Shown: positions 8,833 through 17,044 of the stretch, piece by piece | How positions within the stretch are numbered: the stretch's first letter is position 1 | How the letters are laid out: every line of letters starts with the position of its first letter | Origin: JBEKTY01 sp049515555 | GTDB taxonomy: Bacteria; Planctomycetota; Planctomycetia; Pirellulales; Thermoguttaceae | DNA length: 51,362 nt | Assembly: GCA_049515555.1 (NCBI GenBank) | Contig: JBEKTY010000039.1 | Location: 1 to 51,362, forward strand | Direction: 5' to 3' | Notes under the pieces: generated by a model | What the model saw: only the letters and a program-made list of their open reading frames with translations | What the model was told of the DNA's origin: nothing | Databases searched by the model: none | Translations under genes and position numbers: made by a program

Positions 8833-10221
8833 TTACAGCCACTTTTTTCGCTGCTCAAGGTGGACGAACGGCTCGGCGTCCGAAATGCCTTTGACCTTGA
8901 GGGCATCGCTGTCCCACTCGATGGGCTTACCGAGGCGCATGGCGACCATACCGACCATGGCGATCTCGGCCACACAGGCGGCCGTATCGAAACCCTGGAA
9001 GGTCTTGCCTTCGCCCTTGCAGGCGTCGAGCCATTCACGCATGTGGTCCTTGGCCCTCGGCAGGGTCACGGGGACCGACTTGCCGGCCTCATGGTCCTTG
9101 ACCCCGCGACACTTCGCGTCGCCCTTGAGCTTGACCACGCCGCCGACGCCCCAGGCGTCGGAGAGCAGAATGCCCTTCTCGCCGGCGAACAGCACACCGT
9201 TGTTCGGCACCTTGCCGTAGGTCGAGAGCAACTCGTTGCCCAACTGCTCCGGCGGACCGGCCTTGCGCCCGTCGTGCCACCAGACGGCCATTGGGTCGAA
9301 GCCTTCCCGGGCGGCGAAGTCCCAGCGGAAGTCGGTGGCCGAGGGATAGCTGTCCTTGAGCGGCTCGGGGATCTTGACCGACGCCCGCACCGGTGCGTCG
9401 AGCTTCAGCGCCCGCCAGGGCAGGTTCAGGCCGTGGGCGCCCATGTCGGCCAGGTGGCCGTCGCCGTAGGGCAGCCAGCGGCCCCAGTGCAGACAGCCCA
9501 CGGCGCCCGGGGCGGCAAGGTAGTAGCTCTTGTAGGGCAACAGCGGTGACGGGCCGCTCCAGAAGTCCCAGTTGAGTCCATCCGGGATCGGGTCGGCGTT
9601 GGTGTCGATCGGCGCACTGGGTGGGAAGCTGCGGGTGATCCAGCAGTGGACTTCACGGATCTTGCCCAGCAAGCCCGCCTGGATCACCTCCATGCTGCGG
9701 CGGAAGGTGTCGGTCGCGCCGCCCTGCGAGCCGAGCTGCGTAGCCAACTTGCTCTGGCGGCTCAGCTCGCGGATCTCCCGCGCCTCGGCGCAACTATGGG
9801 CCATCGGCTTTTCGCAGAAGACGTGCTTGCCGGCCAGCATGGCGGCCTTGCTCATCGGCACGTGCCATCGCTGACCTGCGGCGATGACCACCGCGTCTAC
9901 GGTCTTCTCCGATTCCAGGAGCTTGCGGTAATCCTCGTAGACCTTGACCTTCTCCAACTTGGCGCCGAAGGCTTTCTTCAGGTGCGTGATCTGCCGGGTG
10001 TCAACATCGCAGATCGCCACGACATTGTCGCCCCGCTGAAGGGCCGAGCCGAGGATCTGACCCATGCGCCCACCGCAGCCAAACAGAGCCAGGTTCAGCT
10101 TGCGGTTGGCGCCTTCTCCGGCCAACGCCCGCGACGGCACGAGGTACGGCAGCGCGCAGGCACCGGCCGCGCCGAAGGTCTTCAAGAGTGAACGCCGACT
10201 GATCTGCGAATGCTGGTGCAT
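8833..10221 (-). CDS. Gfo/Idh/MocA family oxidoreductase with Tat leader
   Basis: The product is 462 residues, starting with a Tat leader 'ISRRSLLKTFGAAGACALP' (RR at 9-10). The NAD(P)-binding Rossmann domain begins at 'LNLALFGCGGRMG' (glycines 48, 50, 51 and 54). The family-defining 'CEKPMAHS' (Glu137-Lys138-Pro139) follows at the expected distance. The C-terminal alpha/beta domain with 'WDFWSGPSPLLPYKSYYL' and 'GHLADMGAHGLNLPW' is typical of the planctomycete Tat-exported subgroup. Such enzymes oxidise or reduce sugar-type substrates with a dinucleotide, sometimes carried bound through export. The substrate is unknown. Confidence 0.88.
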   Translation of the reverse strand: MHQHSQISRRSLLKTFGAAGACALPYLVPSRALAGEGANRKLNLALFGCGGRMGQILGSALQRGDNVVAICDVDTRQITHLKKAFGAKLEKVKVYEDYRKLLESEKTVDAVVIAAGQRWHVPMSKAAMLAGKHVFCEKPMAHSCAEAREIRELSRQSKLATQLGSQGGATDTFRRSMEVIQAGLLGKIREVHCWITRSFPPSAPIDTNADPIPDGLNWDFWSGPSPLLPYKSYYLAAPGAVGCLHWGRWLPYGDGHLADMGAHGLNLPWRALKLDAPVRASVKIPEPLKDSYPSATDFRWDFAAREGFDPMAVWWHDGRKAGPPEQLGNELLSTYGKVPNNGVLFAGEKGILLSDAWGVGGVVKLKGDAKCRGVKDHEAGKSVPVTLPRAKDHMREWLDACKGEGKTFQGFDTAACVAEIAMVGMVAMRLGKPIEWDSDALKVKGISDAEPFVHLEQRKKWL

Positions 10222-10377
10222 GTTGGGTGGCTCTCAGAAAGGCCAGGATGGGTGGGACGAAGAAACCGCGGGAAACTCCGGGAGACACAAATCTCCCCGA
10301 CGCGCGATTCTAGTCGATGGGCAGGTGAAGGTCAAACAAGTGGTCTTGAGGCACCCATGCCCAACGACCAGGATACC

Positions 10378-10493
10378 GTGGGCCGATTCCAGGCTGGAAC
10401 CACGAAAAGCGGCCCACAACCCGGCCCAGGAACTCCATGGAAAACGAGGATCGTGGGCCGATTGGGCTTATTGGGCCGGTCTTGCGTACCATA
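10378..10493. repeat. Dispersed GGGCCGATTCCAG repeat, copy 1
   Basis: The core at 10378-10417 starts GTGGGCCGATTCCAG and ends CGGCCCAC, giving GTGGGCCG/CGGCCCAC inverted ends. Further GGGCCG and GGGCC blocks run to 10493. A second copy lies at 13216-13314. The element fills most of the 286-bp gap between two minus-strand genes; I see no gene in this gap. Confidence 0.65.
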
Positions 10494-10507
10494 GACCAGG
10501 GCAGCGT

Positions 10508-11458
10508 TCAGTTCCATTCCATCTTCCGCGTGATGAATTGGTATCCACCGCCGCCGCGGTAGTTCCCGCCCTGGACGGCCCACAACCTCTTGCCGCCATC
10601 CTCAAACCACTTCGCCGGGAAGCAGGGATTGTGCTCGAAGATGCTCCCGGTCTTGCTCACGTCTGCCGTCCACTTCGGATGGTTCTGTCCGTCGGCCGCG
10701 ACAAAGAACTCCCAGTCCCGGCGGTCCAGCTCGCCCAACTTCTTGCGCAGCACCCGGGCCAGCATCATGCGGTTCCAGTTGTTCCATCCGCCGTCGTTGG
10801 AGCATAGGTAAACATATTCATCCATCGCGCCGGCGTAGTCCTTGCCGTACTGCACGAAAAACGGCGTGGGAAATTCCTTCTTCGGGAACATCGGCCGCGC
10901 CAGGTGGTCCTTGGCTGAGCCGCTCCAGGTCTTGCCGTAATCGGCGCTTTTGATGATGGACGAATGGTCGGCATTGAAGGAGACCTTGCTGGACGAGAGT
11001 CTGCTGGGGTTGGACTGCGAGTAGATGCCCAGGTACAGCACGCCGCCAATACAGGCCAGGCCGGCGCCCTTCCACCAGGGTCCATCCCCCGCAGGGAAAT
11101 ACTCCTGCATTGCGTTGACGCGAGTGACCTTGTGACCGGGCGGCATACCCTCGATCTTGAAGACTGAGAGGTTCCAGCCTTGCGTGTCGTCGGCGACCGA
11201 ATAGAGGTTGTCGTCAGTAGCCCACGTGGTGCTCCACACGTCGCCGCCGTTGCGGTCGCGAAACTCGTTGCCGAGCCATCGGATTCCATGGAGCACGTCG
11301 CTCCTGGGGAGAGGAATCTCCGGCAAGACGACCCCGCTGGAGCCCGGCGAATCGGCAGAGTCGGCTTGGCGGGCCCGTGGCCCAATCCAATCGCCAGCGA
11401 CCGCGCCGGCAGCGGTAGACACGATGCCCCGAATGATGTCTCGACGGGTGTATTTCAT
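10508..11458 (-). CDS. Tat-exported DUF4185-like beta-propeller protein
   Basis: The product is 316 residues. The start 'MKYTRRDIIRGIVSTAAGAV' has a twin arginine (5-6) and a hydrophobic stretch. The mature protein has blade-like repeats: 'DVWSTTWATDDNLYSVADDT', 'GVLYLGIYSQSNPS', 'KSADYGKTWSGSA' (an Asp-box-like turn of sialidases) and 'DEYVYLCSNDGGWNNWNRM'. This combination resembles DUF4185 or sialidase-like propellers that bind or cleave extracellular sugars. No catalytic residues can be named, so a binding role is equally possible. The gene is monocistronic, with repeats in the spacers on either side. Confidence 0.5.
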   Translation of the reverse strand: MKYTRRDIIRGIVSTAAGAVAGDWIGPRARQADSADSPGSSGVVLPEIPLPRSDVLHGIRWLGNEFRDRNGGDVWSTTWATDDNLYSVADDTQGWNLSVFKIEGMPPGHKVTRVNAMQEYFPAGDGPWWKGAGLACIGGVLYLGIYSQSNPSRLSSSKVSFNADHSSIIKSADYGKTWSGSAKDHLARPMFPKKEFPTPFFVQYGKDYAGAMDEYVYLCSNDGGWNNWNRMMLARVLRKKLGELDRRDWEFFVAADGQNHPKWTADVSKTGSIFEHNPCFPAKWFEDGGKRLWAVQGGNYRGGGGYQFITRKMEWN

Positions 11459-12044
11459 CAGGTACGCTCAATTATTTCCGGTATTTCCCATTTCAACGTC
11501 GCTCGTATACGCTCCAAGCAGCAAGGGTTTTCCCATGATAAGAAAACAACTCGCGACTTTCCAGAAGAATAGCTCTGCATTCTCGCGTCCGACGCGTCCG
11601 GCGCGTCCGGCCAGCCCCGACTTCGTTACGGACGCATCGGACGCGTCGGACGATCTTTTTCCGACCTTTTCTAAAACCTCCCTCGGCCCACGTCAGATTC
11701 CTACATGGCGTACCCCGCGCCGCAGGCGATCCATTTCGGCCTGACGGCCTTTCTGCGGGGAAGCATGGCTGCCGGGCCGGCGGGCACCACGCCCACCATG
11801 CCCCTCTTGGCACCGGCACGCAACTACACTCCGCCATGCCGCCCACCACCAGCCGCAGCAACTCGATCACGGCAGCAACCTGATGCGAGACGGGGAGCAC
11901 CGCATCGACGTGCGCGTCCGGGACCGGGCGGACTGCCTCGTGCTCGCGGGCTGGGGGGGGGCAGATTCTTCAGGGGCCTTGACTGTCCCACGGTTCGGTA
12001 CAATGATTGACCATCCCCGCACATGCAAGACACGGAGCACGATT
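11459..12044. other. Gene-free spacer between divergent genes
   Basis: This spacer carries the second copy of the GCGTCCG repeat (11563-11660). A GC-rich tail includes open codons reading 'MRDGEHRIDVRVRDRADC' just ahead of the aldo/keto reductase. That stretch could be decayed coding sequence, but I do not recognise it. No promoter is clear. Confidence 0.4.
11563..11660. repeat. Dispersed GCGTCCG-rich repeat, copy 2
   Basis: It shares the block order of copy 1 at 7474-7560: GAAGAATAGCTCTGCATT, then GCGTCCG units, then GGACGCATCGGACG and a short run of T. It has one more GCGTCCG unit than copy 1. It lies upstream of the minus-strand gene at 10508-11458. Confidence 0.7.
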
Positions 12045-13061
12045 ATGGACAACGATTTATCACGACGGCATTTCCTGAAGCTGGGCGCCGCAGGCGTTGC
12101 TGGGACTTCGCTCGCCTCGTGGGAGAGTCGGGCCGCGGACTTCCACCCCCCTCAAGGCAAAATGTCTAACCGTGTGCTCGGCAAGACCGGCGTCACTGTC
12201 AGCATCCTCGGGCTGGGCGGCCAAAGCGCGGTCACCGACTTCCCCAATGACGAACTGGCCGCGAAGTTCATCAACAATTGCATCGACGCAGGAATCAATT
12301 ATCTCGACACAGCCCCCCTCTACGGCCAAGCCAACGATCCCCGCAACAGCGAACGCCGCTACGGCAAGGCCCTCGCCCACAGGCGCGGCGACGTATACCT
12401 GGCCACCAAAACGCCGAAACGCCGGGCCGACGAGGCGCTGCGCGACATCGAAACCAGCCTGAAGTTGCTGCAAACCGATCACATCGACTGTCTGCAAATC
12501 CACGGCGTCGACCCGAAAGAAGACCTCACCAGCTTCGGCAAGCCCAACGGCGTTTATACCCTGCTGCGGAAGCTCCGCGACCAGAAGGTGATACGCTTCA
12601 TCGGTATAACGAGTCACCAGGGCGCCGTGGTGTTGAAGAATGCCATCGAGATGTACGAGTTTGACACGGTGCTCACGACGTTCAACCCGACCAAGGAACG
12701 CCGCGCCTACGAGGAGCTTTTCCTGCCGGTAGCACGACGACAGCGCCTGGGCATCATTGCCATGAAGACCATGGGCGGCGCATCGCGCTATGATAACGTC
12801 GGCACCACCGGCGTTCCGGGCAACCTGGTCGGCGAGGGCCACGACCGGACCACGCCGGAGAACCTGCTCCGCTATGCCCTCTCGCTGCCGCTACATACCG
12901 CCATCTGCGGGCTGCGCGACTACCGCCAACTCCAGCAGGACCTTGCCGTGTGCTACAACTTCCAGCCGTTGAAGGAGCACGAGCGAACGAGGCTGCAATT
13001 CGCCTTGAACAACAGCGATCGCTTCCTGGCCTACAATAAACCTGACTATGCGGGAGCGTAG
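12045..13061 (+). CDS. Aldo/keto reductase with Tat leader
   Basis: The product is 338 residues. The ATG at 12045 starts a Tat leader 'MDNDLSRRHFLKLGAAGVAG' (RR at 7-8); longer in-frame starts only prepend GC-rich spacer. The catalytic tetrad of aldo/keto reductases is visible: Asp88 and Tyr93 in 'YLDTAPLYG', Lys122 in 'ATKTPK' and His153 in 'LQIHGVD'. The barrel continues with 'IRFIGITSHQGA' and 'LPLHTAICGLRDYRQL'. These enzymes reduce carbonyls with NADPH, so the exported form probably carries its cofactor out. The physiological substrate is unknown. The gene stands alone on the plus strand, with the second GGGCCGATTCCAG repeat just downstream. Confidence 0.87.
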   Translation: MDNDLSRRHFLKLGAAGVAGTSLASWESRAADFHPPQGKMSNRVLGKTGVTVSILGLGGQSAVTDFPNDELAAKFINNCIDAGINYLDTAPLYGQANDPRNSERRYGKALAHRRGDVYLATKTPKRRADEALRDIETSLKLLQTDHIDCLQIHGVDPKEDLTSFGKPNGVYTLLRKLRDQKVIRFIGITSHQGAVVLKNAIEMYEFDTVLTTFNPTKERRAYEELFLPVARRQRLGIIAMKTMGGASRYDNVGTTGVPGNLVGEGHDRTTPENLLRYALSLPLHTAICGLRDYRQLQQDLAVCYNFQPLKEHERTRLQFALNNSDRFLAYNKPDYAGA

Positions 13062-13215
13062 GTGCAAGGCGTGTTGGCTTTGGGCGTTGCCGCTAACAAC
13101 TGGAGGAAGTGTTCTGCGAGCTGATGTCTGTCCAAACACGCCACGTCACGGCGTCCTCTACGGAATTGCCGCCTACGGCTCTTGGGGCTTCAGCCGGTAT
13201 CACCCTCCCTCCCTG

Positions 13216-13314
13216 TACAAAACCGGCCCAATCGGCCCATTACTGAAGAATTCTCGGGAAAATGGGCCTATTCCGCGGGCCGATTCCAGCCTGAAACGGC
13301 GAAAACCGGCCCAC
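13216..13314. repeat. Dispersed GGGCCGATTCCAG repeat, copy 2
   Basis: The core at 13275-13314 (GCGGGCCGATTCCAG...CCGGCCCAC) matches 10378-10417 over about 40 bp with a few differences, and is preceded by CCGGCCCAATCGGCCCA. The internal inverted GGGCCG/CGGCCC blocks suggest a REP-like hairpin. It occupies the spacer between the aldo/keto reductase and the alpha/beta hydrolase. Confidence 0.65.
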
Positions 13315-13359
13315 GAATCGACCCTGCCCGCGCGGCGCCGCCCTTGGTAATATGGAAAT

Positions 13360-14319
13360 ATGAGCGGAGCAGTTTATCTTCCCACGTTGTTAGTACTGAT
13401 CGCCGCTGGCGTCTCTGCGGCCGAAAAGCCGGCAGGCCCGCCCGGGCGTGGCCCGAGCGTGATCCGCGAACCTCAGAAACCGTCGCCGACATTCGCCGAC
13501 GTCAAGTACGGGCCTTACGCCCGTAACCTGGTGGACTTCTGGCAGGCGAAGTCGCAGGCTCCGACGCCGGTGTTGGTGTGGATCCATGCCGGCGGATTCC
13601 TGGAAGGTAGCAAGGACTTCGATGCCCGGCTGTTGGACCTGTGCCTGAAGTCGGGCATCTCCTGCGCCGGCATCGGCTACCGCTTCTCCAGCGAAGCCAT
13701 CGCACCGGCGCCCCTGTTGGACTGCGCCCGGGCGATTCAGTTCCTCCGCGTCAAGGCCAAGCCGTGGCGATTGGACCCGAAGAGGATCGCCGCCACGGGC
13801 GGTTCCGCGGGCGGGGGCGCTTCCTTGTGGCTGGGCTTCCACCACGATCTGGCCGATCCCCACAGCGCCGACCCCGTGCTGCGGCAGTCCTCGCGGCTGA
13901 CGTGCATGGTCGTGCGCGACGCCCAGTGCTCGTACGATCCGCGCTTTATTCGCGACTTGTTTCCGGGAACGGACACCTACAAGCACGCGGCCGTGGTGAA
14001 GCTGTTCGACGTGGACATGGAGCGGGTGGGCCACCTGCCGAAGGAGAAGTACAGGCTGTTCGAGGAGGCGTCGCCGATCCACCATCTCGGCAAGGACGCT
14101 CCGCCGGTATTGCTCTTGTACAGCTCGACGATGGACGCGAAAATTACGGGCCAGGGTGTAGGCATTCATCATCCGCGCTTCGGAAATGTCTTGAAGAGCA
14201 AGATGGAGGCGTTGGGCATCGAGTGCCAGCTCAAGACAGGCATTCAGTGGGGCAGCGACGACTGGCGGACCTTGCTGCTGGACTTCGTGCAAAGGCACTT
14301 CGCAGCAAGACCGATGTAG
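13360..14319 (+). CDS. Secreted alpha/beta hydrolase (esterase/lipase-like)
   Basis: The product is 319 residues with an N-terminal signal peptide (MSGAVYLPTLLVLIAAGVSA). The alpha/beta hydrolase fold is shown by the oxyanion motif 'VWIHAGGFLEGSKDF' and the nucleophile elbow 'ATGGSAGGGAS' (Ser149). The acid is probably in 'LLYSSTMDA'. No canonical late histidine-containing loop is clear; 'QVGIHHPRFGN'-like sequence near residue 270 is the nearest candidate. The closest relatives would be BD-FAE or carboxylesterase-type enzymes that deacylate polysaccharides or small esters. The recombinase-like gene begins 14 bp after its stop. Confidence 0.75.
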   Translation: MSGAVYLPTLLVLIAAGVSAAEKPAGPPGRGPSVIREPQKPSPTFADVKYGPYARNLVDFWQAKSQAPTPVLVWIHAGGFLEGSKDFDARLLDLCLKSGISCAGIGYRFSSEAIAPAPLLDCARAIQFLRVKAKPWRLDPKRIAATGGSAGGGASLWLGFHHDLADPHSADPVLRQSSRLTCMVVRDAQCSYDPRFIRDLFPGTDTYKHAAVVKLFDVDMERVGHLPKEKYRLFEEASPIHHLGKDAPPVLLLYSSTMDAKITGQGVGIHHPRFGNVLKSKMEALGIECQLKTGIQWGSDDWRTLLLDFVQRHFAARPM

Positions 14320-14333
14320 CAGGGGTAGACGCG

Positions 14334-14948
14334 ATGCGACAACGCATGATGGTGACGATCGTTCTGGGGCTTGCCGTCGCTGGCCTGCTGATCATCCTGT
14401 ACTGCCGCGTAAGCCGCCGCAGCCAGCGTCCTCACCTGGAAGATCAGGAGCGACGCCTGCGGAACGCAGTCGGCACTTCCGGCACCATCATTCGCGTCTT
14501 CACGGACGTCGCCAACGGGACCGACTATGATCGAACAGGCCTGTGGGCCGCCATCGCGTTGGCGCGACGCACAGGGGCCATCATACTCGCCGAGGATCGC
14601 ACTCGTATCATCCGCGGATGCTTCTACACGCCTGGCAACCAGGACGAACGGCTCATGGAAATCGAACTCCGTCATCTGGGAGACGTCCTCGACGGCGTCG
14701 AAGCATACACGCTTCTGCACCCCGACGCATCAGCCTCTGAGGCCAGATCATCCCAGACAAGACGCGGCGTGCAAAAGCCCACCGCCCGCAAGAGGGTAAG
14801 GCCACATCGACATGATCCAAATGCTACGAATCGCTCGCTAAAACGCTACTGGAACCCCAGCGCCGTGCAGGCCCGTTTCATCTCACTTTGTGAGGACGCG
14901 GGCGTTCCCATCGTTGATACGCACCCAACACCGGAACCACGAACCTAA
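14334..14948 (+). CDS. Serine-recombinase (resolvase)-like protein with hydrophobic N-terminus
   Basis: The product is 204 residues from the ATG at 14334. Residues 22-100 follow the resolvase/invertase catalytic domain: 'ILYCRVSRRSQ' (the serine of RVS is the expected nucleophile), 'LEDQERRLR', 'IIRVFTDVANGTDYDRTGL' and 'ILAEDRTRIIRG'. Before it lies an unusual hydrophobic segment (MMVTIVLGLAVAGLLIIL) that could be a membrane helix or an extended first strand. The C-terminal ~100 residues are basic, without a recognisable recombinase or zinc-ribbon domain, so the protein may be truncated or repurposed. A tyrosine-integrase stub follows at 15028. Confidence 0.5.
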   Translation: MRQRMMVTIVLGLAVAGLLIILYCRVSRRSQRPHLEDQERRLRNAVGTSGTIIRVFTDVANGTDYDRTGLWAAIALARRTGAIILAEDRTRIIRGCFYTPGNQDERLMEIELRHLGDVLDGVEAYTLLHPDASASEARSSQTRRGVQKPTARKRVRPHRHDPNATNRSLKRYWNPSAVQARFISLCEDAGVPIVDTHPTPEPRT

Positions 14949-15027
14949 CGGGCATGCAGCAGTAGCGCACGCCGTAGATGACGTAGCGTGGCAGAAACAG
15001 AGCAGAAGACGGAGAGGGAGCATCGAC

Positions 15028-15243
15028 ACGCAGCAGACGCTACGGCATACCTTTGAGACCGTCGGCGGCGATTCGCGCGACCAAGTGGCAGTGGACGCGA
15101 TCATGGGGCACGCACGCGATGATATGGCCAGTGTGTACCGCGAGCGGATCGGCGATGATCGCCTTCAGGCGGTAGTAGAGCACGTGCGGCAATGGCTGTG
15201 GGGAAAGGCTACGAGAACAGCGCGGAAGTCAAAGGAATGGTGA
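15028..15243 (+). pseudogene. Tyrosine recombinase (phage-type integrase) C-terminal stub
   Basis: About 70 codons, ending at 15243, match the end of a site-specific tyrosine integrase: 'LRHTFETVGG' (Arg and His of the catalytic RxxH box), 'VAVDAIMGHARDDMASVY' (the GH box and the catalytic Tyr of SVY) and a closing helix 'LQAVVEHVRQWL'. The N-terminal arm and core-binding domains are missing. The codons before 15028 do not look like an integrase. I read it as the 3' remnant of an integrase, evidence of a past integrative element here. No attachment-site repeat was found by eye. Confidence 0.7.
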
Positions 15244-15263
15244 CACGAAAGAGAACGCTGACC

Positions 15264-16964
15264 ATGAAGACAACCATTTCCTCTTTGTTTGCCTTTCTCG
15301 TGCTTCTCAGCCCGCTGTTCGCGGCGGATTGGCCTCAACAGGGAGGTCCCAATCGCGACGGCGTCGTGCCGGCGGCCACCGCCGGCAAGCTGGCCTCCAG
15401 CTTTCCCGACCAGAAGATTCCGTTGTTGTGGCAAACCAACGCCGGTTTCGGCACCGCCCCCGTGGTTGCATCAGGTGGACGACTCTATACCTTCGGTTTG
15501 TTCAAACCGGGTACGGTCCCTGAACAGCTCGCGGAAAGCTCCTCATCACCGACGTATGAGGAGATTGCCATTCTCTCTCCGTATATGCACGAGAAGCAAA
15601 TGAAAGGCAAGACGATCACACTGCATGATATCCCGGGCACGCCGGACTGGGTTATCAAGGAGTGTGGCAACTTCTTCGACTACATCTACCGAGGCGATGA
15701 ATATGCGCAGTGCCTCGATGCAACGACAGGCAAACTCATCTGGGCGACCAGGCTTACCGATTGGGGAGTCGCCTACACAGCCAACGCCGGCTGGGCCATG
15801 GCCTCGCCGACAATCGCCGGTGATAGAATCATCTTCCACTCGCCCGCCGGGCATCTCTATTGCCTCAATCTAAGCGACGGCAAAAGACTCTGGGAGGTCA
15901 ACCTCTGGGAGCACGAAATGTACTCATGGGCTGAGAAACAGTCCAACGCCTGCGGTCCGCTGGTTATCAACGGTACCGTAATCGTGTCCTATGCCGGCGT
16001 CAACGACGCCAGATATAGACAAATTACCACCGGCCAGCGACAGACCGACTGGACGTACCCTCTCCTCATGTTGGGCGGCTTCGATTTGCAGACCGGAAAG
16101 CGCAAATGGCTCTGTAAGCCGGACAAAGGCGGGTTCCGCTTGATGAATTGCCGCATCGGGTATGCAGTCATTGAGAATGAGCCCACTGTTCTCGTGTCTT
16201 TCGGGGCGGGGACTTACGGAGTAGACCCCGCCACCGGAGTGAAACGATGGGAATACGACCTTGTGGATGATAAGGACGTAGCTAAGGGGCGCCGCGGCCT
16301 TTGGGCGCCGTACGGTTCCTATGCGCCGGTCGCCTGGAACAACTATGTAATCGACAGTGTCAGCAACGCCCACGACGACATCGACAGCCGGACGTGGTGC
16401 ATCCAGATCACCGATAACAAGCCCAAACTGGCCTGGGAGAGCAATGAGTTCGTTCCATTCACCGAAGTCTTCAAGTCCAATCTCGTGGTGTGCGACGGTA
16501 AAGTCTACGGCTTTGATGCCCACGGGGTATGGGATCTCCCCGGCATGACTTCTGAAGAAAGGTCGAAGATCGATCGATGGAAGAATCAGCCCGGCAGGAA
16601 CAAGCGCGGCAAGAGCATCGGACAATTCCAATGCCGGGATGTGGCGACGGGCAAACTGCTTTGGAGCACCGATGCCATGCAAGCCCATTTTGCGCCGCAC
16701 GACTGGCGCAGCCAAATTGTCAATGGGCCGTCGGAATGGTACCCGACGAAATCGATCATTCACGCCGACCTCTTGATTGCCTATGGCTTGTCCGACCTCT
16801 GGATCGGACAATTGAAAAAGGACGGTCTGGAGATCCTAGCGAAAGGTCCTGGGTATGGCAACGTCGAGGGCAGTGAACCTGTTTTGGTCGATGGGTTGCT
16901 CTATGTGCGCAAGCTATCAACCGGCGGCGGAAACCTGTCCTGCTACGATTTTCGCAGGAAATAA
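15264..16964 (+). CDS. Secreted PQQ-like beta-propeller protein
   Basis: The product is 566 residues. The ATG at 15264 starts a signal peptide (MKTTISSLFAFLVLLSPLFA), followed by the planctomycete-typical mature start 'ADWPQQGGPNRDGV'. Repeated blade motifs include 'CLDATTGKLIWATRLTDWG', 'CLNLSDGKRLWEVNLWE', 'DLQTGKRKWLCKP' and 'DVATGKLLWSTDAMQAH', which are PQQ-type (WD40-like) repeats. Such proteins may be scaffolds or quinoprotein-like enzymes, and the sequence does not show a bound cofactor site. It is first of four same-strand genes for secreted proteins (to 26015). Spacing to ThuA is 73 bp. Confidence 0.8.
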   Translation: MKTTISSLFAFLVLLSPLFAADWPQQGGPNRDGVVPAATAGKLASSFPDQKIPLLWQTNAGFGTAPVVASGGRLYTFGLFKPGTVPEQLAESSSSPTYEEIAILSPYMHEKQMKGKTITLHDIPGTPDWVIKECGNFFDYIYRGDEYAQCLDATTGKLIWATRLTDWGVAYTANAGWAMASPTIAGDRIIFHSPAGHLYCLNLSDGKRLWEVNLWEHEMYSWAEKQSNACGPLVINGTVIVSYAGVNDARYRQITTGQRQTDWTYPLLMLGGFDLQTGKRKWLCKPDKGGFRLMNCRIGYAVIENEPTVLVSFGAGTYGVDPATGVKRWEYDLVDDKDVAKGRRGLWAPYGSYAPVAWNNYVIDSVSNAHDDIDSRTWCIQITDNKPKLAWESNEFVPFTEVFKSNLVVCDGKVYGFDAHGVWDLPGMTSEERSKIDRWKNQPGRNKRGKSIGQFQCRDVATGKLLWSTDAMQAHFAPHDWRSQIVNGPSEWYPTKSIIHADLLIAYGLSDLWIGQLKKDGLEILAKGPGYGNVEGSEPVLVDGLLYVRKLSTGGGNLSCYDFRRK

Positions 16965-16996
16965 ATAGCCCCTCCGACACGCCGGTGGAAGAAGCC

Positions 16997-17044
16997 ATGA
17001 ATACGCACTACACCCCCGAACGGCTACGGAGATTGAAGTGGTGA
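16997..17044 (+). CDS. Possible 15-codon leader overlapping the ThuA start
   Basis: A GGAAGAAG site precedes an ATG at 16997. The 15 codons (MNTHYTPERLRRLKW) end at 17044 and overlap the GTG start of the ThuA gene. It could be a translational-coupling leader or the remains of a lost gene start. Conservation is unknown. Confidence 0.25.
   Translation: MNTHYTPERLRRLKW

Noticed and set aside
13641..14948. A single 435-codon plus-strand gene
   Set aside because: Its first 231 codons are an out-of-frame reading of the alpha/beta hydrolase gene; only the part from 14334 has recombinase-like motifs and its own start.
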